Positions 9,243-18,000 of a stretch of 64,000 nucleotides of DNA are shown here, one piece after another (position 1 is the stretch's first letter; every line of letters starts with the position of its first letter). The DNA lies in assembly GCA_023284085.1 (NCBI GenBank), contig JAKVHY010000009.1:62001-126000 (forward strand). The letters are read 5' to 3'. Position numbers and translations under genes: made by a program. The stretch comes from Shewanella benthica (lineage in GTDB: Bacteria > Pseudomonadota > Gammaproteobacteria > Enterobacterales > Shewanellaceae). The notes below the pieces were generated by a model, which was given only the letters and a program-made list of their open reading frames with translations, was not told where the DNA came from and searched no databases.

Positions 9243-10211
9243 TTAAGCCAGTGCTTTAACCTTGGCTTGTTGGATACGTGCTTCGATTGCGTCCATGAGC
9301 ATACCAGTAATGTCCACATCATAAGCCGCTTCAATCTCTTTGATACATGTCGGGCTAGTGACGTTGATCTCGGTAAGCTTATCGCCAATCACATCTAAGC
9401 CGACGAAGATGAGTCCGCGTTTCTTCAGCTCAGGTCCTATGCTGCGTGCAATATGCCAGTCACTCTCAGATAAAGGTTGAGCTACACCACGACCGCCGGC
9501 GGCTAAGTTGCCGCGTGTCTCGCCCTTTTGCGGGATACGAGCCAGGGAATAAGGCACTGGCTCACCATCGATGACCAAGATACGTTTATCACCTGAGGTG
9601 ATGTCGGGAATAAAGGCTTGGATCATGGCATATTGCTGGCCGTTATCGGTCAGTGTTTCGATGATCACGCCTAAATTTGGGTCATTCTTCTTGACTCTGA
9701 AGATGGAGCTACCGCCCATGCCATCAAGGGGCTTGAGTATGATATCGCCTTTTTCCTGATAGAAATTACGGATACGGGTCTCATCCCTGGTCACAATTGT
9801 GTCTGGGGTAAACTCGGAGAACCAGGCCGTAAATAGTTTCTCATTGGCGTCACGAAGGCTCTGGGGCTTGTTGACGATCAGCACACCTTCCTCCTCGGCT
9901 CGCTCGAGCATGTAGGTCGCGTAGATAAACTCAGTATCGAATGGGGGATCTTTACGCATTAACACCACATCAAGATCTGACATGGGAGTGTCGATAGTCT
10001 CTCCAAGCTCGAACCAATTCTCAGGGTCTTGTTTGACGGTTAAGGCGCGCATATTGGCCATCGCCTTACCATTGACCATGGCCAGATCACGCATCTCCAT
10101 GTAGAAGAGCTGGTATCCACGGCTTTGAGCCGCGAGTAACATGGCGAAACTAGAGTCTTTCTTGATGTTAATGTCGCTGATTGGGTCCATCACTATGCCG
10201 AGCTTGATCAT
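9243..10211 (-). CDS. gshB: Glutathione synthetase
   Basis: GshB joins gamma-glutamylcysteine to glycine using ATP in the cytosol. At 322 residues it matches the family. The N-terminal MIKLGIVMDPI, the ATP-grasp motif KPLDGMGGSSIF, and the C-terminal INVTSPTCIKEIE are all diagnostic. AAGGAAG lies 9 bases before the ATG. It follows endA and rsmE on the same strand, separated from rsmE by a tandem-repeat stretch. Confidence 0.95.
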   Translation of the reverse strand: MIKLGIVMDPISDINIKKDSSFAMLLAAQSRGYQLFYMEMRDLAMVNGKAMANMRALTVKQDPENWFELGETIDTPMSDLDVVLMRKDPPFDTEFIYATYMLERAEEEGVLIVNKPQSLRDANEKLFTAWFSEFTPDTIVTRDETRIRNFYQEKGDIILKPLDGMGGSSIFRVKKNDPNLGVIIETLTDNGQQYAMIQAFIPDITSGDKRILVIDGEPVPYSLARIPQKGETRGNLAAGGRGVAQPLSESDWHIARSIGPELKKRGLIFVGLDVIGDKLTEINVTSPTCIKEIEAAYDVDITGMLMDAIEARIQQAKVKALA

Positions 10212-10297
10212 CTATTCGCTTCCTTCTTTCGCCATCTTCCGATGGGACAATTGAATTCTGTAATGTGCTTATGTAAGAGGTTTAGGCTTTAATTTTT

Positions 10298-10376
10298 CTA
10301 GAACCTAGAACCTAGAACCTAGAACCTAGAACCTAGAACCTCTAATACTCGAGCCTAGAACCTAGAACCTAGAACC
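10298..10376. repeat. Heptamer tandem repeat (CTAGAAC)n
   Basis: Six perfect consecutive CTAGAAC units (10298-10339), an 15-base interruption, then three more (10355-10375). It sits in the 172-base gap between rsmE and gshB and begins 8 bases past the rsmE stop. The same heptamer, as TAGAACT on the reverse strand, recurs at 60400-60431. Confidence 0.9.
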
Positions 10377-10383
10377 TAAGATT

Positions 10384-11112
10384 CTATAAGTCACCAAATT
10401 TGAGTTGTAGGGCACTGATTGCAGTGAGTGCCGCTGTTTCTGTTCTCAGTACTCTTGGGCCTAATAAGATATCGGTAAATTCATCTTGCTCTGTCTTCAA
10501 TATCTCAGAGTCTGAGAGCCCGCCTTCGGGGCCTATTAATAGTCTGACTTTAGCAACTTCGAGGGACAAGCCTCCGATACCGTGTGCAGCCCTGGGGTGT
10601 AGATTTAATTTAAGCGAGTCAGTTTGTTCACCGCACCAGGCCTCTAATGACATAGCAGGCCTGATTTCAGGAACCCGACTGCGACCTGATTGCTCACAGG
10701 CAGCGACGACAATCTTCTGCCACTGTTGCCTCTTTTTCTCTAATCTGTCACCGGAGAGTTTTACACCACAACGCTCTGAAAATAGAGGTGTGATGGTGTT
10801 GACGCCTAACTCTACCGATTTTTGAATGGTAAAGTCCATACGGTCGCCACGGGAGATCACCTGTCCCAGATGAATATGTAGCGGTGACTCACTGGCGTTA
10901 GCGCTCGAAGATAGGACCTTAACGGAGACATTTTTCTTACTGGCAGAGATGATCTCAGCCAAATAGTCATGGTCGCTACCATTGAATAGGCTGACTTGTT
11001 CGCCTGGGGTCATTCGCAGCACTCTACCTATGTGTGAAGCTGCCTCATCATGGAGCGCCAAGTTGTCACCGATTGCCAAAGGTGAGTCTTGATATATTCT
11101 TGGAATTCTCAT
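10384..11112 (-). CDS. rsmE: 16S rRNA m3U1498 methyltransferase RsmE
   Basis: RsmE belongs to the SPOUT methyltransferases and methylates U1498 of 16S rRNA. The 242-residue chain begins MRIPRIYQ, with a PUA-like N-terminal domain. The SPOUT knot is carried by [14 protein letters not shown] and [16 protein letters not shown]. It starts 7 bases after the endA stop, with a GGAG inside the endA 3' end, so translation is probably coupled. The stop codon lies right beside the CTAG-rich tandem repeat. Confidence 0.95.
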   Translation of the reverse strand: MRIPRIYQDSPLAIGDNLALHDEAASHIGRVLRMTPGEQVSLFNGSDHDYLAEIISASKKNVSVKVLSSSANASESPLHIHLGQVISRGDRMDFTIQKSVELGVNTITPLFSERCGVKLSGDRLEKKRQQWQKIVVAACEQSGRSRVPEIRPAMSLEAWCGEQTDSLKLNLHPRAAHGIGGLSLEVAKVRLLIGPEGGLSDSEILKTEQDEFTDILLGPRVLRTETAALTAISALQLKFGDL

Positions 11113-11119
11113 CTATTTC

Positions 11120-11872
11120 TTACTCCGCAATCTGGGTATTTACAGCTGGTGAGTCGCATCTTTGTTTGACAAAAGGGTTATGGTTTCCCTGTGTCCGGGC
11201 GATCGCTTCGTCTCTCTTGCACTCGATAGTATCAACTGGATAAGTTTTATCCCATGCTTTGAACAGTTTTAATTGGCTTTTGGCTATCTTTAAGCCATAT
11301 GTACCCTGCATATAGAGATATGTGCGGGCAATGCGGCCTCGAGTATAGCTTGGTGGCTCAACCTTACGAGATTTGAAATCGACCACCATGGCACATCGGC
11401 CATATTGCTCTGGCTTAGCGTTCCATTGACTGAAGCGATAATTGCTCCTGTCGCCGTTGACCTCGCCGATGGCGGGCACCAGGTTGTGTAGATCTGATTC
11501 CATCTTTTTATATTTCGGATCATTCTTACCGCAATTTTTCCGTCCCCCTTCCTGCCAGCATTGCCTCTGATGGCCTAACTCCCAGGCTGGAACTAGATGT
11601 TCCCATTCGATACGTGCTGCGCGTTTTTCTTGCTTTCTGACTTGGTAGCCACAGCTTTGTAGATCTGGCTGCCATTTTTTTCCTTGGATCTTGATGTCAC
11701 AGCCACAATAGAAGCTGGTGTGTGGCAGTTCACTACTATAGATCTTTTTTGCCAGTCGTTTGGCTTGGCTAAAGCTGGTGGGATGAGAAGGAGATGCGAA
11801 TGAAGGCGATGATAAGAGTAAACTTAACGCTAAACCGATGAAGGCAGCGTTGAGAGTCGTAAAAAAATTCAA
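11120..11872 (-). CDS. endA: Endonuclease I, secreted
   Basis: EndA is a periplasmic or secreted nonspecific DNA endonuclease. The 250-residue protein has a signal peptide (residues 1-26, ending SFAS). The beta-beta-alpha metal nuclease core reads [14 protein letters not shown] and [20 protein letters not shown]. Eight cysteines are present, suggesting several disulphides as in the Vibrio/Shewanella members. The start is a TTG at 11872 with AGGGAA 6 bases upstream. It leads the endA-rsmE pair. Together with the ExeM-type nuclease at 42526, the window encodes two exported DNases. Confidence 0.93.
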   Translation of the reverse strand: MNFFTTLNAAFIGLALSLLLSSPSFASPSHPTSFSQAKRLAKKIYSSELPHTSFYCGCDIKIQGKKWQPDLQSCGYQVRKQEKRAARIEWEHLVPAWELGHQRQCWQEGGRKNCGKNDPKYKKMESDLHNLVPAIGEVNGDRSNYRFSQWNAKPEQYGRCAMVVDFKSRKVEPPSYTRGRIARTYLYMQGTYGLKIAKSQLKLFKAWDKTYPVDTIECKRDEAIARTQGNHNPFVKQRCDSPAVNTQIAE

Positions 11873-12002
11873 TGGTGTTCCCTAAAATAGGCAAATGTGC
11901 GTTTTTGCCCAAAGACGATAGGCAGAACTCATGTCTGCTCTTTTGCGGGATTTTACGGGATGAATGGGAATAGAAGCAAGAGCTTGGCAGGAGTAATATC
12001 AG

Positions 12003-12551
12003 TTAGGCTCTTTTAAGCGCTTGTTTACAGCATCTGCAACGATACTGAGTCTCACCGCGGATCACCTTATTATGACGTCGAATACTCAGCGGGATACTAC
12101 CGCAATCGCATAAATAATCGAATGTTTTTCCTGATACTGATTCTGTATTTAGACTATGAGTCGTGGCAGGTTCTAGTTGATAAACCTTAATCATCAGGGC
12201 TTGCCATTCCTTGCCGTGGGGTTTGACCTTGCCGTATAGCTGATAAGCGAGCAGATGGCAGATCTCATGTGGCACAACCTGATCGATGAAGACCTGATGG
12301 TTTTCAGCGAGTAAAGTAGCGTTGAATCTGAGTAGGTTGAGTTGCAAATGCGCCGTGCCCGCACTCTTACCCTTGAGTGTAAACTTGATTTCAGGATGTG
12401 GGAAACTCCGCTGCAGATAGGCCTCTGCTTGTCGGTAACAGTCTACTACCTGCTCAGCAATCTGCTGGTGGCGTTCGTCATCAAATTCATAATTTGAATC
12501 GTCCGTCCTATAAGCTTTGGTACTGTTTTTTGTCTTGAAGAGTTTAAACAT
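12003..12551 (-). CDS. sprT: SprT family zinc metalloprotease-like protein
   Basis: A 182-residue protein of the SprT family. The HEICHL zinc motif sits mid-chain, with a downstream HGKEW that supplies the third ligand region. A C-terminal zinc ribbon has paired cysteines (YLCDCGS and YRCRCCK). Proteolytic activity in bacterial SprT has not been clearly shown to my knowledge. A terminator of the upstream gene lies between them, so it probably has its own promoter. Confidence 0.88.
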   Translation of the reverse strand: MFKLFKTKNSTKAYRTDDSNYEFDDERHQQIAEQVVDCYRQAEAYLQRSFPHPEIKFTLKGKSAGTAHLQLNLLRFNATLLAENHQVFIDQVVPHEICHLLAYQLYGKVKPHGKEWQALMIKVYQLEPATTHSLNTESVSGKTFDYLCDCGSIPLSIRRHNKVIRGETQYRCRCCKQALKRA

Positions 12552-12581
12552 AGTATTGAAAAGTACCTAACGCTTGCCATT

Positions 12582-12615
12582 AAAAAAGGCACTCAAGTTA
12601 TCATTGAGCACCTTT
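12582..12615 (-). terminator. Terminator of the C15-like gene
   Basis: Read on the minus strand, AAAGGTGCTCAA pairs with TTGAGTGCCTTT and is followed by TTTTAAT. It lies 57 bases past the stop of the gene at 12672. Confidence 0.8.
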
Positions 12616-12671
12616 AGTTTCCTATGAGAGTGATGATATTTACTTAGCTCCCAATCAATATCACTTAATGA

Positions 12672-13838
12672 TTATAAGCTTTTGGCTCCGGCGATTACCA
12701 TGGCTCTTATTTGCTCCACTATGTCGGTTTCAGTCTTAGCATCATAGCCCTTCACTCTAGGGGTATGGATATGACCGACAGAGATCTTACTGTTAAATTG
12801 CTGCTGCAATAAGACGGCGCGGTATGAGATCTCATTCGATAGATAACCACCACCTGAGCCTTCAACAGAAGTAGCAGCTTGCAACTCGGATAAGGAGGTA
12901 GCGTTAAACTTGCCTCTCGTCAGTGTGGTGACACTGTGGTTATCGTTTACCTTCCATTTAGCCGCATCTCCCTGCACCGATTGCATGGCGGTAACGGGAA
13001 GGGAAAACTCGACAAACTCGGGACCGTTAAGCGTCTTATCATTAAACATAGGCGCTATCGGCTTTTCCTTGTTGCCGCCGGTTAATACATTTAAGTTATC
13101 CGGTGCTGCTGCGCTGCGATTACGCCCAGGGAAGCGCTCGAGATCGAAATCGTCTCTGCCCATGCTGACGGTGATGATCATATCCAGGCTATTTTCGCGG
13201 TAATAAGGCGTGAGCAGAGATTCGATTATACCTTGATCGAAGTCGGCGAAGCGTACTGGGATCATCACCGTCTGTATTTGTGCTTTCTTGCCATTGACCG
13301 AAAATTGATAGCCATCGAGTGCCAGTGCCGCTAAGCCTGAAGGATTGCTCTGATCGATATTTCGGTCGAGGAAGAAGGGATCGAATCCGGTCAGCAAAAT
13401 TTTGACCTGAGTATCGGCTGCAAAGCTAATGTTACTGAAGCCTCTGGAAGACTTTTCTACTGCACTCAGGTTGATATTGCGCTGCCAGGGAGCAATCTGG
13501 AACGAAGGGGCTTGTTGTTTGAGCAAGGTCTTCATGGCCAGGCGTCCCCAGTACAGAGGGCGGTCATCTTGTCCTCCCGATTGCACATCTCTGACTGCTT
13601 GCTGCCATAGGCGCTCTCCCTGCCGGGCAACCATCTGCGTCATCAACAACTCATCGGTTTGCTGACGGTACTGCTTATCTAAGCCATCGACTAAGGCTTG
13701 ATAGCGTTCGACGACTTCAGGCATGGCTTGGGTCGCGTTGGAGACGCGAGCCTCTTCTATATCCAGGCTAGCCATAGCTATTGTGCTGAACATTGCACCG
13801 GTGAGGAGTCCTGTAACTGCTAAACAGGATTTCGTCAT
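12672..13838 (-). CDS. Exported pyroglutamyl-peptidase-I-like (C15) protein with Ser for Cys
   Basis: A 388-residue protein with a signal peptide (residues 1-23, ending AMAS), about 120 helical residues, then a domain with the peptidase C15 pattern. LLTGFDPFF matches the family N-terminal motif, NPSGLAAL follows, DLERFPGRN matches the catalytic Glu region, and GHIHTPR carries the catalytic His. At the position of the catalytic Cys (family pattern AGT[FY]VCN) this protein has GGGYLSN, that is Ser. Known Pcp enzymes are cytoplasmic, about 215 residues and need Cys, so this is a longer, exported and possibly inactive or serine-using relative. GGAG precedes the ATG. It has its own terminator. Confidence 0.75.
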   Translation of the reverse strand: MTKSCLAVTGLLTGAMFSTIAMASLDIEEARVSNATQAMPEVVERYQALVDGLDKQYRQQTDELLMTQMVARQGERLWQQAVRDVQSGGQDDRPLYWGRLAMKTLLKQQAPSFQIAPWQRNINLSAVEKSSRGFSNISFAADTQVKILLTGFDPFFLDRNIDQSNPSGLAALALDGYQFSVNGKKAQIQTVMIPVRFADFDQGIIESLLTPYYRENSLDMIITVSMGRDDFDLERFPGRNRSAAAPDNLNVLTGGNKEKPIAPMFNDKTLNGPEFVEFSLPVTAMQSVQGDAAKWKVNDNHSVTTLTRGKFNATSLSELQAATSVEGSGGGYLSNEISYRAVLLQQQFNSKISVGHIHTPRVKGYDAKTETDIVEQIRAMVIAGAKSL

Positions 13839-14042
13839 GGCTTGCTCCTTCTTCTCTGCAATAAAGAGTAATTTAGAATTGATTTTATTTTTGATGATTA
13901 TTTATCAATTTTAGCGGGTTATCAAGTTTCATCTCGCCGTTCTAAACGTGTATAAGTAGCTGCTGACCTGAATCTTTATGATCGCTTCGCTTTTACTTAC
14001 CGCTTGCTATGCTCTATCTTGAGCTTATAGCTTCTTTTAAAC

Positions 14043-14954
14043 CTACATCATCAAGGATTGCAGTGATTCCTGATTGCTGAAGCGTTTGGTGAAAAAGTCC
14101 AGGAATACGCTGATGTTGGTGGCTAGTTGTCGTCGACTCGAGTAGACACCATAGACTTTAAATGCCTCGATGGGCCATTCCTGCAAGATAGGCACTAGGG
14201 AACCACTGGCCAGCTCATTTTTGCATACCGTGTTAGATAACATAGCGATGCCAAAATCATCCTGAGCCAGTTTTTTCACCATCACGGCGCTGTTGACCCG
14301 GACCTTGCGTTTGAAGCTAACCATGGTTTTTCTGTTGCCTTTTCCCAGGGGCCAGATGGGCGCAGAGCGTGAGGTACCCAGTAGGATACCATGATGATTG
14401 GCTAATTCTTGTGGTGTGGCCGGAGTGCCATTGGCCTTCAGGTAACCTGGGCTGGCGACTAAAATAGGTTTACGCTCGAATAGCAGACGGGCGACTAAGT
14501 CCGAGGATTGCAGTGGGCCATACTTGATAGCGATATCATAGCCTTCGCCGACCAGACCTACTTCGCTGTCGGTAAACTGTACATCCAGTTCTACATTAGG
14601 GTAGAGACGCATAAAGCTGCTACATAGGTTGGCGATAAGTTCTTGACTGAATGAGACGGGAATCGCGATGCGTAGAGAGCCGGAAACATCGTTATTGGTG
14701 TTTTCTATGGTGGCTTTGGCTGCCTCTATTTCGTCACGAATACTGATGCAATGCTGATAAAAGAGCGCACCTACCTGAGTGAGACTCAAGTTTCGAGTAT
14801 CTCGCTGCAGTAAACGTACGCCTAACTGCTCTTCTAACCGAGCAACCTTACGACTTATGGTTGATTTTGGCATGCCTGTTTCGCGGGCCGCTTGAGAGAA
14901 ACCTTTGGCTCTAACTACCGCCGCAAACAGCATCATACCGTTAAGATCGGGCAT
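14043..14954 (-). CDS. LysR-type transcriptional regulator
   Basis: A 303-residue LysR regulator. The N-terminal winged helix reads FSQAARETGMPKSTISRKVA, followed by LEEQLGVRLLQRDTR, and a periplasmic-binding-like effector domain follows. It belongs to the CrgA-like group by its N-terminal pattern (MPDLNGMMLFAAVV). It is transcribed away from the carboxylase gene, with 116 bases between the starts. By the usual LysR arrangement it likely controls that gene and itself. The effector is unknown. Confidence 0.9.
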   Translation of the reverse strand: MPDLNGMMLFAAVVRAKGFSQAARETGMPKSTISRKVARLEEQLGVRLLQRDTRNLSLTQVGALFYQHCISIRDEIEAAKATIENTNNDVSGSLRIAIPVSFSQELIANLCSSFMRLYPNVELDVQFTDSEVGLVGEGYDIAIKYGPLQSSDLVARLLFERKPILVASPGYLKANGTPATPQELANHHGILLGTSRSAPIWPLGKGNRKTMVSFKRKVRVNSAVMVKKLAQDDFGIAMLSNTVCKNELASGSLVPILQEWPIEAFKVYGVYSSRRQLATNISVFLDFFTKRFSNQESLQSLMM

Positions 14955-15009
14955 GTTTTTATCACTGTCTCAAATATGGAACAAAGCGTCTAACCTAGTT
15001 TAATGGTAT

Positions 15010-15037
15010 TTGACACCTGAACAAAGTTATATTTACT
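15010..15037 (+). promoter_or_regulatory. Candidate sigma-70 promoter of the carboxylase gene
   Basis: A perfect TTGACA at 15010-15015 is followed after 16 bases by TTTACT (4 of 6 to the -10 consensus). It lies 34 bases upstream of the carboxylase ATG, inside the LysR-carboxylase intergenic space. Confidence 0.45.
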
Positions 15038-15070
15038 CGCTAAAAATTTTAGAGGCTAAGCAGAGGATCA

Positions 15071-18000
15071 ATGATGACCAGCAAAAATCAGCCCACAAAC
15101 AAGACTCAGGCTCAATCTGCCGACCCGCTTTTTCTGAAAGCAGAACATCTGGCACAAGACTTTTCACTGTTTCCTGAACACAGTAAACAGAGCCTAGCCG
15201 AAGAGATCAAGGGTCTCTTGGGTGAAGATACTATTCAAGCTAACTTAAAAGAGTTAGAGCAACTCGATGTCGACGGTTATGTCACTAAGGTGATTCAACC
15301 AACATTAGATAAAAATCGCGCCGGTGCTAAGCGTATTATTGCCGATCTTAAAGGCAAGCTTATTGCTGAAACCCATCAAGGGCCTTTTTATAGTGCCGAG
15401 ATCGAGTTGAACTTCGGTATTCGCACTCGCCGTATCGGTTTTATTGCGCAGGAGCGAACCACTAATAACGGCGCCTGGATGCCAGAGCATCACTTGGCTG
15501 CATGTAAGGCCATTCGCAAGTTTGCAGAACTGTCCATGCCTATCATCTATCTTATCGACACCCCAGGTGCCGATGCGGGTGAGGTGGCTAACAGTCAGAA
15601 TCAGGCTCACAGTATCTCTAAGGCGATTGCCGAGAGTGCTAACGTCGATGTGCCTACCGTAGGCATAGTGATCGGTGCCGGTTACTCGGGTGGTGCGATT
15701 CCCCTTGCTTCGGCTAACATCTTATTGTCACTGCGCGATGGTATCTTCAATACCATTCAACCTCAGGGTCTGCAGAGCATCGCCCGTAAGTACAACTTGT
15801 CTTGGCAAGAATGTGCTAAATCGGTAGGTGTGGCACCTGAAGAGCTATATACCTCAGGTTGCATCGACGGCATCATAGATTTCTCTCCGACGGATAAAGA
15901 TGAGCGTCAACATAACCTTCGCCGCGCTATCATCAGCAGTATCGAAGCCGTTGAAAATGCCGCCGTGCAGTTTGTGAGAGAATCTAAAGATTTGCGTGAG
16001 CACTATGATCGTAGTCTGACGCGTTTCTTGAATCCGTCTAAGAGCCTCAAGGCGCTAGAGCATCACGCCGAGCTTGCGGTCGCAAATAACCCAACTATGC
16101 ACCTGAACCTGTTTGGTAGCACTTATCGTTATTTGCGTTACCTGACTCTACGTAGTCGTATCCATTCGATTTCTCAGGAGCAATATGGTCGCCTATCTAA
16201 GGTGAGTGTGCCTGAAGGTGATCTACTCGCACGTATTCAGCAAGAGCAGGACCGTGTGTTCCAGTCTTGGTTATCTAATCCGGATAAGCTGGTTTATGAC
16301 GAAGAGCTAAACAAACTTTGGGGCAACTTCACCACTAAGCGTGATGAGGTTTCTACCGAACGTAATATGCTGACTCGTTTGATCTTAGGTGAGCCGAAAG
16401 AGAACTATAAGAAGGCCCGTAAGGCGCTTATCTTCAATATCAGTTGGTCTCTGTTTCACCGTTGGAAAGGCAATGCCGAGAACAACTTCAAAGGTTTGAT
16501 TCAGTATTTGGAGACGCTTCCATCTGAAGTGACTCAGACAGATTGGCCTGAGGTTAACAAGCTCACTGTGTTGGATGTGGTTGTTCACGACGAACTACGC
16601 GAAGACTTTATCTGGCAGTGTCACAACATCCTTATCTTCAGCGCGCTGTATGACAATGTGGTTGGCAACTTAGCCTCTATCGCTAAAGAAGCCATGATGT
16701 CTAAGAGCCTGTCACGTGCATCTGTCGATAATCTGCTGCACAGCTCAATTGACCGCGCATTGTCGACCCAAGATACGGCCAACGATAAGAGTAAATTCTA
16801 CAAGTGGCTCAAGTACTTCATGAGTCAATCGAACCGAGCTGAGTTACTGACTAAGACTGAGCAGTGGAAGAGTGTGGGTTTCCCTCAGCTAAACGACAGT
16901 CTGTTCGTTATCTTGACTTACTTCTTCGAGCGTCTGCTACCTGAGTATTTCGATAGTGAAGAAGAAAGTGGTGAATACACAGGTGCAATCAACCCTGTGC
17001 GTATCGGTCGCCGCAAAGATTTCTGGAACCGTCTCACCATGGGCTATCAGGATCTCTTGATCCAGAAAGTTCTACGTGATGATAAGCGTGCCGGTAAGAT
17101 GGGCTGGGAAAGTGTTATCGCTAAGTTTTTCACCGATTTCGATGAGATCAATGGCGATAAGATGTCGGCCAACTTACTTAACTTCCCGGGTTTCCGTCTC
17201 TCCATCGAAGATGCATTGGATAAAGGCATTCGTCCTTGTGGTCTTATCACAGGTATGGCTGATTTCGAGCGTAACGGTCAACAGATGCGCGTTGGTGTTG
17301 CCGTCTCAAACATTGCCTTCCAGGCGGGGGCTTTTGATATGGCCAGCGCCGAGAAGTTCAGTGCGCTATTGATCGAGTGTGCTAAACGTAAGCTTCCTGT
17401 CATCTGTTTCATCAGCTCAAGTGGTATGCAGACCAAAGAAGGCGCGGCTGCACTCTTCTCCATGGCTGTGGTAAACGACCGTATCACTCGCTTCATTCGT
17501 GATAACGAGCTACCTGTACTCATGTTCGGTTATGGTGACTGTACCGGTGGTGCTCAGGCGAGTTTCGTGACTCATCCATTAGTGCAAACCTATTACCTAT
17601 CGGGTACTAACATGCCGTTTGCGGGTCAGATGGTTGTGCCGGCTTATTTGCCGTCTACAGCGACTCTGTCTAACTACTTGTCGAAAGTACCGGGTGCGAT
17701 GAATGCCTTGGTGACCAACCCATTTAGCGACACAATTGATGACCAGTTAACCAGTATCGATCCTCTGATGCCTAAGCCTACGGCTCAGATAGAAGATGTG
17801 ATTGCTAATGCGCTTTCAACTTTAGTTCCTGAGATGATGGCTACCGATGAAGAGATAGTTCAGGACGACCCTCGTGAACTCATGAAGCCTATCAAGAAGC
17901 TATTGATTCATGCTCGTGGTTGTACTGCGGTTAAGCTAATTCGTAAGGCCCATGATAACGGCATAGATGTTGTTTTAGTGGCATCGGATCCGGACATGAC

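Noticed and set aside
10298..10376. Tandem heptamers considered as a CRISPR array
   Set aside because: Units are 7 bases with no spacers, and no cas genes are present.
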